A DNA stretch of 64,000 nt from Castellaniella hirudinis_A. Its GTDB lineage: Bacteria > Pseudomonadota > Gammaproteobacteria > Burkholderiales > Burkholderiaceae_B. This document shows, piece by piece, positions 42,902-51,376 of the stretch. Numbering within the stretch: the first letter of the stretch is position 1; each line of letters opens with the position of its first letter. The position numbers were made by a program, and so were the translations under genes. Where the stretch lies: contig NZ_JBLGTV010000010.1 in the NCBI RefSeq assembly GCF_047468865.1, forward strand, positions 56,999 to 120,998. The letters run 5' to 3'. Under the pieces are notes generated by a model that was not told the origin of the DNA, searched no databases, and saw nothing but the letters and a program-made list of their open reading frames with translations.

Positions 42902-43579
42902 TCAAATCCGGTAGGCCGTGGTGGTCATGATGCGCGACATCAGGCGCATGGCGCCCCGCACGGGCGCTGGCAAGGGCGCCGCCCCGTGATCTTCTGCCGT
43001 GGTGCGGTGACCGATTTCGTCGTCGCGCATCTGGGTGACGACCTGGCGCGAGCGACGGTCTTGTTCCGGCAGCGCCGCCAGGTGGCCGTCCAGGTGTTCT
43101 TCGACCTGGCGCTCGGTTTCGGCCATGAAGCCCAGGTTATAGGGAATGCCCGCCCGGCTGGCCAGCAGACCCAGGCCAAACGACCCGGCATACCACAGGG
43201 GATTCAATAGGCTGGGCCGGTCGTGGAGCTCGTCCAGGCGCTGACGGCACCAGGCCAGGTGATCGACTTCCTCGGCGGCGGCCTGCAGCAGCACCTGGCG
43301 GATGCGTTCGTCCTTGCACAGCAGGGCCTGACCGCGATACAAGGCCTGGGCGCAGATTTCGCCCACATGGTTGACCCGCATCAGCCCCGCCACATGCCGC
43401 GCCTCGGGATCGGACAAGACCGGATCGTCGGCCCGGGCCGCGCCGGCGGGGTACGGGCGGTCGTGCGCCACCGTGCCGTCCAGCACTTGCAGAGCGCGTC
43501 CGACCTCGGCCAGCAGGGCGTCCAAAGGCCCTGAGCGACGTTGCCACGACTGCGGATGAGATTGGACCGCATGATCCAT
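42902..43579 (-). CDS. coq7: 2-polyprenyl-3-methyl-6-methoxy-1,4-benzoquinone monooxygenase (Coq7)
   Basis: This carboxylate-bridged diiron hydroxylase performs the last hydroxylation in ubiquinone synthesis, using the Coq7 route rather than UbiF. The 225-residue product has the iron-ligand motifs MRVNHVGEICAQAL, AAAEEVDHLAWC, EEHLDGHL and MRDDEIGHRTTAEDHGAAPL. These give the expected set of Glu and His ligands. The length is normal. It lies just downstream of a membrane-protein gene of the oxidase cluster (10 bp gap), so it may be cotranscribed with respiration genes. Confidence 0.95.
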   Translation of the reverse strand: MDHAVQSHPQSWQRRSGPLDALLAEVGRALQVLDGTVAHDRPYPAGAARADDPVLSDPEARHVAGLMRVNHVGEICAQALYRGQALLCKDERIRQVLLQAAAEEVDHLAWCRQRLDELHDRPSLLNPLWYAGSFGLGLLASRAGIPYNLGFMAETERQVEEHLDGHLAALPEQDRRSRQVVTQMRDDEIGHRTTAEDHGAAPLPAPVRGAMRLMSRIMTTTAYRI

Positions 43580-43589
43580 GATGACCCCC

Positions 43590-44369
43590 TTATCGGTTCA
43601 AGAAACGCCAGATCGGCTTGATTGACGCAATCAACCAGCATGAGGGTAACACGATGGCCAGCACGACCAGCCCGCGGCCGGCCCAGTCCTGGTCGTCCTG
43701 CAGATAGGCATTGCACAGACGGATGGGCTGATCCAGGTAGACCATGCCGACAATCGCGCTCATCCAGCAGAAATTGCCCAGGAAAAACAGCTTGATGACC
43801 ACGTTGGCCCGCCGCACGGACGAGCGCAATATCCAACCGCACAGGGGCAGGCCCAGATACTTGAACGCAGCCACTCGCCAGTCCACCAGCGCATCGTCCA
43901 GTGCCTTGGGAATCATCCAGCCCGCCCCGACCAGGCTGACCAGCAGCAGGCCGGGGATGCCATAGGCGTTATAGGACCAGCGGATGCGCCGCCCGGAAGT
44001 GGGCCGCCACATCAGATCGGGCTGGCCTTGCTGCGCCCGGCGGCGGCTGATGGCCGCCGAAGTCCGGTGCGCGGGCCGGGTGATGCACCAGGCATGCCAG
44101 GCTTGCTCGGCCAATACCCCGGCCAGCGTCAACAAGGGAATCTGCACCAGCATGTGCAGGCTCATCAAGGCGGTCAAAGGCCCGCGCAGGCCCAGCGCCA
44201 CAGCCAGGCAGATCAGGGACAGCGCCAGGGAGGCCACGCCGACGGCAGCCGGGCCGCGCCACGCGGGCCGCGCCGAAGCGGGGGGCGGCACACGGCCAGC
44301 CGGCGCATGCATCCCGACGGTGGCGTCCGGCGCGGGCCCCGCGTCCGGCGCAACATGCGGCGCCTTCAT
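43590..44369 (-). CDS. Integral membrane protein of the oxidase cluster, function unknown
   Basis: The 259-residue product has a Pro/Ala-rich N-terminus of about 40 residues and then about six membrane helices. Several histidines and aromatic residues lie in the loops (SLHMLVQIPLLTLAG, QAWHAWCITRPAHR). Its start overlaps the SCO gene stop (ATGA). The position after ccoN-ccoO-cytochrome c-SCO and the histidine-bearing helices resemble copper-delivery proteins of the CtaG type, but no definite signature is present. An assembly role for the oxidase is inferred from context only. Confidence 0.7.
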   Translation of the reverse strand: MKAPHVAPDAGPAPDATVGMHAPAGRVPPPASARPAWRGPAAVGVASLALSLICLAVALGLRGPLTALMSLHMLVQIPLLTLAGVLAEQAWHAWCITRPAHRTSAAISRRRAQQGQPDLMWRPTSGRRIRWSYNAYGIPGLLLVSLVGAGWMIPKALDDALVDWRVAAFKYLGLPLCGWILRSSVRRANVVIKLFFLGNFCWMSAIVGMVYLDQPIRLCNAYLQDDQDWAGRGLVVLAIVLPSCWLIASIKPIWRFLNR

Positions 44370-45010
44370 GACGGCCCCTCGGAAACCGCCGGACGGGGCG
44401 AATCGGCCAGCGCCTGGGCGGTCTTCAAGGCCAGGCCGGGCTCGTCCAGATCGAAGATGCGCACCAGCCGGCCATCCGGCGTGACCAGATGCAAGGCGGC
44501 ATTGTGTTCGAATTCGCCCAGCGGCGCAGGCACGACGACGAGACCGAATTGATCCAGCAGGGCCTGGCGCGAATCGGCCTCAGTCAGGGTCAGAAACTGC
44601 CAGATGCCCGGGTCGGCCCCCATGCGCGCGCCATAGCGCGCCAGATCGTCGGCCCGGTCGCGCGCATCGAAGCTCAGGCTGATCAAGCGGATTTTGTCTT
44701 GCAGGCCCTCCGCACGGATGGCTTGCTGAAGCTGTTCGGTCAGCGACCCCTGGGCAAGGCACAGGGCATTGCAGCGCGTATAGAAGAAATTGACGATGGC
44801 GACCCGGCCATCGCGCCGCAGGTCTTGTTGCAGCGGCAAAACGCCGCCCGCCGCATCCAGCACCCGGACGGGCGGCAAGACCTGGGGCCGCGCCGCGATG
44901 GCCTGGCGGCGGGCGGTTTCGGCGGTCAGGGCGGTAAAGCCGCTGGTCAGGCCATACAGTGCCCCGACACCCGCCACCAGGGAAAGCACCAGCGCGAAAA
45001 CCCACCGCAT
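44366..45010 (-). CDS. SCO1/SenC-like copper metallochaperone
   Basis: The 214-residue protein has an N-terminal membrane anchor (VFALVLSLVAGVGALYGL) and a thioredoxin-fold periplasmic domain. The copper-binding CXXXC motif lies in NFFYTRCNALCLAQG and the third ligand His in EFEHNAALHLV, as in SCO proteins. These deliver copper or reduce cysteines during oxidase assembly. The location three genes downstream of a cbb3-like subunit I supports that role here. It is 15 bp downstream of the cytochrome c gene and overlaps the next membrane-protein gene. Confidence 0.88.
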   Translation of the reverse strand: MRWVFALVLSLVAGVGALYGLTSGFTALTAETARRQAIAARPQVLPPVRVLDAAGGVLPLQQDLRRDGRVAIVNFFYTRCNALCLAQGSLTEQLQQAIRAEGLQDKIRLISLSFDARDRADDLARYGARMGADPGIWQFLTLTEADSRQALLDQFGLVVVPAPLGEFEHNAALHLVTPDGRLVRIFDLDEPGLALKTAQALADSPRPAVSEGPS

Positions 45011-45025
45011 GACATCCGCAATGCC

Positions 45026-45613
45026 TTATTGCTGACCCAGCAGGGGACGCAGATCTTCGTCGCCTTTCCAGGGCGTGGTCTGATCCTTGGAAGCCTCGCG
45101 AATCTGGGCCACCAACTGGGCATCGACCGCCGAGGCGGTATTGCCGAAACTGCTGCGGACATGGGTCACGATGGCGGCGACTTCCTCATCGGAGAACTTA
45201 TCCTGGAAGTGCGGCATTTCGCCGTTGTACTGGGCGCCTTCGACCGTGAGCGGGCCATGGATGCCATGCAACACGATGCGCACCATGACACTGCCATCGC
45301 CATCATCCACCCATTCGGATTTGGACAGCGGGGGGAAAACCCCGGGCACGCCCGCCCCATTGGCCTGGTGACAGGCGACACAATTGGCGGTATACAGCTG
45401 GCCGCCATCGGCGCTGACCGGCACCATGAAGTCGGCGGCGATACGATCGTCGCCCACCGACGGCGGCATGGGCGTATACGTGCTGTACAAATGCCAGACG
45501 GCCCACAGCAACAGGGCGCCGATGATGCCCAGCACGACCCAGGGAATCGGGTGATTGCCCTCGTAGGGTTCAGGCTGCTCGCGGCGCTGCTGTGTAAATT
45601 TCTTATTACTCAT
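45026..45613 (-). CDS. Membrane-anchored monoheme cytochrome c, third subunit of the cbb3-like oxidase
   Basis: The 195-residue product has one membrane helix (IPWVVLGIIGALLLWAVWHL) preceded by a charged N-terminus, as in CcoP. A single cytochrome c domain follows with CVACH and a distal Met in NGEMPHF. Typical CcoP proteins have two heme sites; only one CXXCH is present here and the protein is correspondingly shorter. It overlaps the ccoO-like gene by 8 bp. It probably acts as electron entry to the oxidase. Confidence 0.88.
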   Translation of the reverse strand: MSNKKFTQQRREQPEPYEGNHPIPWVVLGIIGALLLWAVWHLYSTYTPMPPSVGDDRIAADFMVPVSADGGQLYTANCVACHQANGAGVPGVFPPLSKSEWVDDGDGSVMVRIVLHGIHGPLTVEGAQYNGEMPHFQDKFSDEEVAAIVTHVRSSFGNTASAVDAQLVAQIREASKDQTTPWKGDEDLRPLLGQQ

Positions 45614-46250
45614 TTGCGGCTCCTTCGGCGGCTGGTTCCAGCTGATCTTTTACCGTCGTGGGCAAGGTCGCATCGGGATGAACCGGATACGTGTGATTCA
45701 GGCCGATCAGGTAATCCACCAGCGCCAGGGCATCCGGCGTGGCGACGACGACCTGACCATTGGGCGGCGCATAGCTGGGCGGCAGATTCACCACCTTATC
45801 GCCTGGATCGGCTTTGTCCTTGAGCTCGAACATAAAGGGGAAGGCGGGCATATTGCTGCCCGGGGTATAGGCCCGCGGCTGGTACAGGTGGCCCAGGTTC
45901 CAGTCGACGCTGGGCTGGCGCGCCCCGATGTTGAACAGATCGGGCCCGGTGCGCATGGTGCCCAGCAAATGCGGGTGATCATAGTAATAATCGCCCGCCA
46001 CGGGCGCGCGTCCCCACCCGCGTTGGAAATCGGGGGCGAAGGACTGGCTGCGCGGCTGCTGCGAATGGCAGTAGACACAGCCCATTTCGATGTAGACCTG
46101 GCGGCCGCGCAGCTGCTGCTCGGTGTAGGGCTTGAGCCCCGGGGACGGCTGAACCGTCTGGAGCTGCAAATAGGGCACCACCACCAGGGTGGCCGTGGCC
46201 AGGGCGAGAGTGACCATCGCCCCGCTAAGGAGTTTGTATTCGCTTTCCAT
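45606..46250 (-). CDS. ccoO: Cytochrome c oxidase cbb3-type subunit II (CcoO-like)
   Basis: This 214-residue membrane-anchored monoheme cytochrome has an N-terminal helix (LLSGAMVTLALATATLVVVP). The CcoO signature region GRQVYIEMGCVYCHSQQPRS carries the heme c site, and WGRAPVAGDYYYDHPHLLGTMRTGPDL is quoted here only in part as DHPHLLGTMRTGPDL. A distal Met lies in PGSNMPAFPF. It lies 2 bp downstream of the subunit I gene. Electrons pass from the third subunit through this heme to the binuclear centre. Confidence 0.93.
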   Translation of the reverse strand: MESEYKLLSGAMVTLALATATLVVVPYLQLQTVQPSPGLKPYTEQQLRGRQVYIEMGCVYCHSQQPRSQSFAPDFQRGWGRAPVAGDYYYDHPHLLGTMRTGPDLFNIGARQPSVDWNLGHLYQPRAYTPGSNMPAFPFMFELKDKADPGDKVVNLPPSYAPPNGQVVVATPDALALVDYLIGLNHTYPVHPDATLPTTVKDQLEPAAEGAANE

Positions 46251-46252
46251 GA

Positions 46253-47926
46253 TCAGGCACCTGCAATCGCCTGAACTTCAGGCTGAGACGAACGGGTATG
46301 CAACAGGGCGGGGCCCACGCGATGGGCGCCGTGGCGCAAGGCCATTGCAACGAAGTGCGCCGCGAACACCAGGTGACCCAGGGTCATCATGGTGCCGCCC
46401 AGGGAACGGGCTTCAAGATACGGCATGGTGACCAGCACCGAATCCATGAACGGCTTGGTGGCATCCAGCATAGCCAGGCCCTGCAGCCAGCCGCCGATGG
46501 ACAGGCCGACGAAATACACGCCGATGCCCAGCGTCACCAGCCAGAAGTGCAGGCTGATGAGCTTGGGGTAAGGCCACTCCCAGGACATGACGCGCGGCAT
46601 GACGAAGTAAATGGCGCCGAACATGACGATGGAGAAGAAGGCATACAGCCCCAGGTGGGCGTGGGCCACGGTGAAGTGCGTGAAGTGCGCCACCTGGCTG
46701 ACCGAGCGCAGGGCTTCGAGGGAACCTTCGAAGGAGCTGAGGGTGTACATCATGGCCCCGACGACGATGAAGCGCAGCGTGGGCGAATAATACATGGTCT
46801 TGAAGTGGCCGCGCATGGTGAGGTGCTGGTTGACCGAGAAGGCCAGCACCGGGATGATCATCATCATGGACTGCACGATGGACAGGGAGATCAGCCAGTG
46901 CGGCACGGGACCGCCCACCAGGTGGTGGCCGCCGACCTGGCCGTAGAAAAAGGCCAGCGCCCAGAAACCGATGAGCGACAGGTTATAGGACTGGATGGGC
47001 CGGCCGATGATCTTCGGCAAGAAGTAATACACCGTGGCCAGGGCGATGGGGGTGTAGTACAGCCCCAGCACGTTGTGGCCGAACCACCAGTTCATGGCGG
47101 CCTGTTCGACCCCGAAGTGCACCCCGGGCACCTTGCCCACCAGGTACAGCACCGGGAACCAGAACAGGGCGGCCCCCATGTACCAGATGGACACGTACAG
47201 GTGATCGACCTTGCGGTTGCGCAGCGTGAACACCAGCGGAAACGCGATGCAGGCGCCGCCCAGGACGATCAGGATGCTGATCTGCCAGGGGACTTCGAGC
47301 CATTCGAGGCCATCGTTGATCCCCATGGCGATCGCGCCCAGCCCCGCCAGCAGGCCGGTGTTCCAGAGCACACAGCCCAGCAGGGCATAGCGGCCGCCGT
47401 ACAGGCGGGTCTTGAGCAGGCGGGGCAGCACCCAGATGGCGATCCCGAAAGCCGCCATGGGGCACCAGCCGTAGGCCACCATGTTCAGGTGCAGCGTGCG
47501 CGTGCGGCCAAACGTCAGCCAGGCGTATTCGGTGAGGAATTCGGGGTTGTGCAGCTTGATGGAGCTGATCAGGCCAAAGGTGGAGGCCGCCACCAGCCAG
47601 ACAATCGCACAGCTCAGGAACACGAAGGTGACGAAGGCCGTGGATTGGTCGGCCTCCATGCGCTCGGCGAGTTCGACTTTGAGCTTGTCGGCCAGGGAGG
47701 GATCGATCACGGCCTTGCCGCCATCGGTGACAACCTGCTGCAGGCCGGCCCGCTGCTCGGGCGTGGCGGACGGGTCTTCGACGTGGCCGATCTCGCCCGT
47801 CGAAAAAATGACCCCTGCCGCTGCGGGGTTGTCGTCGAACAGGTTCCGCCGCAGAGACCAGATAAAAATACCCAGCCCGGTGACGGACAATATGAAGGTC
47901 ATGAGTAATACGGTGACGGTATCCAC
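46253..47926 (-). CDS. ccoN: Cytochrome c oxidase cbb3-type subunit I with a CcoS-like N-terminal segment
   Basis: The heme-copper oxidase core subunit has about 557 residues from GTG 47926 (564 from TTG 47947). GGAAG upstream favours the GTG. The catalytic domain shows the low-spin heme His in RTLHLNMVAYGW, the copper-site region WWFGHNVLGLYYTPIALATV, the GGHHLVGG pair, and HFTHFTVAHAHLGLYAFF. The first about 60 residues are a separate helix plus tail, LSVTGLGIFIWSLRRNLFDD then NPAAAGVIF. This resembles the small assembly protein CcoS, and a linker of about 50 residues joins it to the oxidase. No ccoQ or separate ccoS is seen. It heads a five-gene minus-strand operon. Confidence 0.9.
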   Translation of the reverse strand: MDTVTVLLMTFILSVTGLGIFIWSLRRNLFDDNPAAAGVIFSTGEIGHVEDPSATPEQRAGLQQVVTDGGKAVIDPSLADKLKVELAERMEADQSTAFVTFVFLSCAIVWLVAASTFGLISSIKLHNPEFLTEYAWLTFGRTRTLHLNMVAYGWCPMAAFGIAIWVLPRLLKTRLYGGRYALLGCVLWNTGLLAGLGAIAMGINDGLEWLEVPWQISILIVLGGACIAFPLVFTLRNRKVDHLYVSIWYMGAALFWFPVLYLVGKVPGVHFGVEQAAMNWWFGHNVLGLYYTPIALATVYYFLPKIIGRPIQSYNLSLIGFWALAFFYGQVGGHHLVGGPVPHWLISLSIVQSMMMIIPVLAFSVNQHLTMRGHFKTMYYSPTLRFIVVGAMMYTLSSFEGSLEALRSVSQVAHFTHFTVAHAHLGLYAFFSIVMFGAIYFVMPRVMSWEWPYPKLISLHFWLVTLGIGVYFVGLSIGGWLQGLAMLDATKPFMDSVLVTMPYLEARSLGGTMMTLGHLVFAAHFVAMALRHGAHRVGPALLHTRSSQPEVQAIAGA

Positions 47927-48153
47927 AGCGCTTCCAGTGAAGGACAATCAAAGGCCACGCACAGGCAAAATCCATGCGGTGGTAACCCGGAATTGTAGCG
48001 TTAGTTTTGATCTATGATAAATCTGACACCTTAAACCAGACTGAAAAGCCCCCATCGACCAGGGGCCTTTCCAGGATTCTCCTCTCCTTTCCCCTGGCAA
48101 AAGACTAGGGAAAACACTTAATATGACGGATTGACAGACAAAAGGACGACACC

Positions 48154-48576
48154 ATGGAATGCACCCTGGATTGGCAAGGCCCGGAAGGCATGCTGTTTGT
48201 TTCCCGCACCGGCAGCGGCCATGTGCTGGCCATGGACGGCGCGCCGGACGGCGGCGGCCAGAACCTGGCCCCCCGGCCCATGGAAACCCTGCTGACCGGG
48301 GCGGGCGGCTGCGCGGCCTATGACGTCGTGCTGATCCTCAAGCGCGGGCGCCATGCCATTACCGGCTGCCAGGTCAAGCTGACCGGCCAGCGCGCGGACA
48401 CCGACCCCAAGGTCTTTACCCGTATCCACTTCGAATTCCGGGTCACCGGCAAGAACCTGCCCCCGGCAGCGGTCGAGCGCGCCGTGCAGCTGTCGCACAC
48501 CAAGTATTGTTCCGCCGTGGCGATGCTGGAAAAAACCGCCGAAATCACGCATGCGATCACCCTGATCGACGCATGA
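48154..48576 (+). CDS. OsmC-family protein (thiol peroxidase-like)
   Basis: The 140-residue product has the OsmC/YhfA fold pattern. The two reactive cysteines lie in GAGGCAAYDVVLILKR and SHTKYCSAVAMLEKTAE, where family members reduce organic hydroperoxides. It is closest in layout to the YhfA-like subgroup (RPMETLLTGAGGCAAYDV). The substrate is unknown. It is divergent from the oxidase operon; the 206 bases between contain a CCCC/GGGG hairpin near 48044-48072 but no clear promoter. Confidence 0.88.
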   Translation: MECTLDWQGPEGMLFVSRTGSGHVLAMDGAPDGGGQNLAPRPMETLLTGAGGCAAYDVVLILKRGRHAITGCQVKLTGQRADTDPKVFTRIHFEFRVTGKNLPPAAVERAVQLSHTKYCSAVAMLEKTAEITHAITLIDA

Positions 48577-48661
48577 CCCCTCCCGCGCGGACCAAGAAAA
48601 CACGCCGCACCCGGAAAACTGCGCCGCACCCGGAAAAAACCCGGCGCGGGCCGGGACTGCC

Positions 48662-49633
48662 CTACACCGCCATCGGGGCGGTCAGCGGCGGGTGATGCTG
48701 GTAGCCTTCCAGCGAAAAATCGGCCGGCTCGACGCGCGCCAGCCATTCGGGCTGCAACACCCCGGTTTCGGCATAAGCCGGGATACGCTCAGAGAGCCGC
48801 AGCCGCGGGGCCGGGTACGGCGCCCGGCGCAGTTGTTCACGCAACATCTCGACGTGGGTTTCGTAGATGTGCGCATCGCCGATGAAATAAGTGAACCAGC
48901 GCGGCCGGTAGCCGGTCAGACGGGCCACCAGATGCAACAGCGCCGCGCCTTCCGCCAGGTTGAACGGGGTGCCCAGGCCCACGTCGTTGCTGCGCACGTA
49001 CAGGCACAAAGACACTTCACCCGTCCCCGGGTTGGCCAGAAACTGGTACAGCAGGTGGCAGGGCGGCAAGGCCATTTCTTCCAGTTGCGCCCAGTTCCAG
49101 CCATGAAACAGGATGCGCCGGCTGCCGGGATCGTGAATCAGGGCATCCAGGCAACGGCGCAGTTGGTCGATGGGTTTGTACAGCAGCACGCAGGCCTGGC
49201 CCTGGTCTTGCACCGGCCCGACCAAGCGATACCCATCGGCCTGGGCGGCCTGGATACGCGCCTCCCCGCCAGCCGGCAGCAACTTGTAGGCGGGCCACTG
49301 GCGCCACTGCACGCCATACACCGGCCCCAGGTCGTCCAGCCCATCGCGCCAGGGGCTGTCCAGCCAGGCCTGGTTTTCGTTGGCGTTCTGATCCCATACG
49401 CGGCAGCCCAGCCGGCGAAAATCCGCCGCGCTGTCGGCCCCCCGCAAAAACCCCACGAGTTCGCCGATGGCCGACTTGAACGCCAGACGCTTGGTGGTGA
49501 CGGCGGGGAATCCCTCTTGTAGATCGAACCGCAGGCTTGCGCCCGGCAGACTGAGCGTGCGCACGCCGGTGCGGTTCTCCTGCCAGGCGCCCTGGTCGAA
49601 AATGGACTGCACGAGATCCAGGTAGGCTTGCAT
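48662..49633 (-). CDS. thyA: Thymidylate synthase
   Basis: It methylates dUMP to dTMP using methylene-tetrahydrofolate. The 323-residue product has the N-terminal RTGVRTLSLPGASLRFDL, the WDQNANENQAWL region, the active-site Cys in LPPCHLLYQF, and the dUMP-binding RSNDVGLGTPFNLA. HIYETHVEMLREQL follows. It is somewhat longer than E. coli ThyA (264), with an insertion around residues 110-160, as seen in a subset of proteobacterial enzymes. It converges with the OsmC gene. Confidence 0.95.
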   Translation of the reverse strand: MQAYLDLVQSIFDQGAWQENRTGVRTLSLPGASLRFDLQEGFPAVTTKRLAFKSAIGELVGFLRGADSAADFRRLGCRVWDQNANENQAWLDSPWRDGLDDLGPVYGVQWRQWPAYKLLPAGGEARIQAAQADGYRLVGPVQDQGQACVLLYKPIDQLRRCLDALIHDPGSRRILFHGWNWAQLEEMALPPCHLLYQFLANPGTGEVSLCLYVRSNDVGLGTPFNLAEGAALLHLVARLTGYRPRWFTYFIGDAHIYETHVEMLREQLRRAPYPAPRLRLSERIPAYAETGVLQPEWLARVEPADFSLEGYQHHPPLTAPMAV

Positions 49634-49676
49634 GCCGATGGCTTCCAGTTGAAGAAGAAAGAATGGGCGGCGGGGC

Positions 49677-50495
49677 TCAGGCGGCGCGCTCCAGCACCCG
49701 GCGGGCGCGCTCGATCAGGGCCAGATCCACCATCCGGCCATCCAGCCGGAAGGCGTATTCGCCGGTCTGATCGGCGTGATCCACCACACGCCGCGCCCAA
49801 TCCAGTTCTTCCGGCAAAGGCCGGTACACCTGATGCACCACCGGCACTTGCTTGGGATGAATGCACAGCATGCCGCCAAACCCCATGTCGCGCGCCAATT
49901 CAGCCGAACGGGTCAGGCCGCCGGTATCGGAAAAGTCCGCGTAAACCGTGTCCAGCGGGTCGGCCAGGCCATGCATGCGGCTGGCCTGCAAAATCTGAAA
50001 GCGGATCTGATCCAGGATGCGGCCCCCGCCTTCGGTATGGGGCCGCGCGCCGAATTCGACCATCAGATCCAGAATGCCGAAAGTCAGGCGCACCACCCCG
50101 TTGGCGGCCGCGATCCGATCCAGCACCCGCAAGCCGGAGGCGGATTCGATGGCGGGCATCAGGGGCTTGCCCGCCCCCGAAACGATATAGACGTGATCCG
50201 CCGTCTGCGCCTTGGGCAGGACGATGCCCGCCACCGAAGGCAAGGCGCGGCACACCGCCAGGTCGTCCTCGAACCAGGCCGTGGTGCCGTCATTGATGCG
50301 CACCCACAAGGCTTCGTCGGGGTGGGCGGCGGCATAATTGGCCAGCGCATCGCGGCCTGCGGATTTGGCCTCCGGGGCGACGGCGTCTTCAAGGTCGATG
50401 ATGACGGCGTCCGCCCCACTGGCCACCGCCTTGGCGAAACGATCCGGCCGGCTGGCCGGCACGAACAGGGCACTGCGCATCAGGGTCTTGTGCAT
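49677..50495 (-). CDS. CitE-like CoA ester lyase (HpcH/HpaI aldolase family)
   Basis: The 272-residue TIM-barrel enzyme cleaves or forms beta-hydroxyacyl-CoA esters such as malyl-CoA or citramalyl-CoA. It shows RSALFVPASRPDRFAKA at the N-terminus, the metal-binding IIDLEDAVAPEAK, IVLPKAQTADHVY, and AIESASGLRVLDRI with the second metal ligand. The Asp in the C-terminal part lies in YADFSDTGGL. ATG 50495 (MHKTLM) is the natural start. Its neighbour 10 bp upstream is an enoyl-CoA hydratase, so both may serve a branched or dicarboxylic acyl-CoA pathway. The exact substrate is not resolvable. Confidence 0.9.
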   Translation of the reverse strand: MHKTLMRSALFVPASRPDRFAKAVASGADAVIIDLEDAVAPEAKSAGRDALANYAAAHPDEALWVRINDGTTAWFEDDLAVCRALPSVAGIVLPKAQTADHVYIVSGAGKPLMPAIESASGLRVLDRIAAANGVVRLTFGILDLMVEFGARPHTEGGGRILDQIRFQILQASRMHGLADPLDTVYADFSDTGGLTRSAELARDMGFGGMLCIHPKQVPVVHQVYRPLPEELDWARRVVDHADQTGEYAFRLDGRMVDLALIERARRVLERAA

Positions 50496-50505
50496 GACGG
50501 GCTCC

Positions 50506-51273
50506 TTATTTGCCTTGCCACACGGGGGCCCGCTTCTCGGCAAAAGCGGTGGCGCCCTCATGGGCATCGGCAGAGGTGAAGATGTGGGCGATACGGGGGC
50601 GCTGCAGGTCGAACATGTCGTCCGGCCGCCAATTGCGCGACTGGGCCAGGACGGCTTTCGCCGTGCGCACGGCCAACGGGCCATTGGCCGCGATGCCGCG
50701 CGCCAGTTCCAGCGCGGCGTCCAGGGCCTGCCCCGGTTCGGCCAGGCGATTGACGAAACCCAGCTGGTGCAAGCGCTCCGCCGGGAAAAAATCGCCGGTC
50801 AGCACGGCTTCCATGGCGATGTGGTAGGGAATGCGCGCCGGCAGGCGCAACAGGCCGCCGGACCCCGGCACCAGACCCCGCTTGACCTCGGGCAGGCCGA
50901 AGCGCGCCTCGCGCGAGGCCACGATCAGGTCGCAGGCCAGGGCGAGCTCGCAACCGCCGGCCAGCGCATAGCCTTCGATGGCGGCGATCAGGGGCTTCTC
51001 GGGGGGGCGTTCGCACAAGCCGGCAAAGCCCCGGTCGCCCACGTAGGGGCGCTGGCCCGTGGCCGCAAAGGCCTTCAGATCCATGCCGGCGCAAAAATTG
51101 CCGCCCGCGCCGGTCAGTATCCCCAAGCGCCATTGCGGATCGGCATCCAGTTCGTCCAGTGCGGCCGCGAGAGCCTGGGCGGTGTCCAGGTCGATGGCAT
51201 TGCGCGCCTGCGGGCGGTTGAGGCGCATGACCAGAACCCCGTCCAGCCGTTGAATTTCCAGGCAATCGCTCAT
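50506..51273 (-). CDS. Enoyl-CoA hydratase/isomerase (crotonase) family protein
   Basis: The 255-residue crotonase-fold enzyme has the oxyanion-hole motifs GNFCAGMDLKAF and AIEGYALAGGCELALACDLI. The catalytic segment is ARFGLPEVKRGLVPGSGG, with the Glu typical of hydratases. ATG 51273 (MSDCLEIQR) is the proper start although the frame stays open far upstream. It is paired with the CitE-like lyase downstream and divergent from glyQ. Confidence 0.9.
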   Translation of the reverse strand: MSDCLEIQRLDGVLVMRLNRPQARNAIDLDTAQALAAALDELDADPQWRLGILTGAGGNFCAGMDLKAFAATGQRPYVGDRGFAGLCERPPEKPLIAAIEGYALAGGCELALACDLIVASREARFGLPEVKRGLVPGSGGLLRLPARIPYHIAMEAVLTGDFFPAERLHQLGFVNRLAEPGQALDAALELARGIAANGPLAVRTAKAVLAQSRNWRPDDMFDLQRPRIAHIFTSADAHEGATAFAEKRAPVWQGK

Positions 51274-51376
51274 GATTTCTCCGACAAAAAACAGAAGTGG
51301 ATAAAATGGCCGTTTTGGGCACAGCCTGCACTGTACCCGAGATTCGGATAAAACCCCTGCCAAACCCCGCCACGCC

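Noticed and set aside
48003..48020. FNR/ANR box (TTGAT-N4-ATCAA) upstream of the cbb3-like operon
   Set aside because: Only the first half TTGAT is intact, the second half reads GATAA, and the spacing to the nearest -10-like TACAAT does not fit a class II site.
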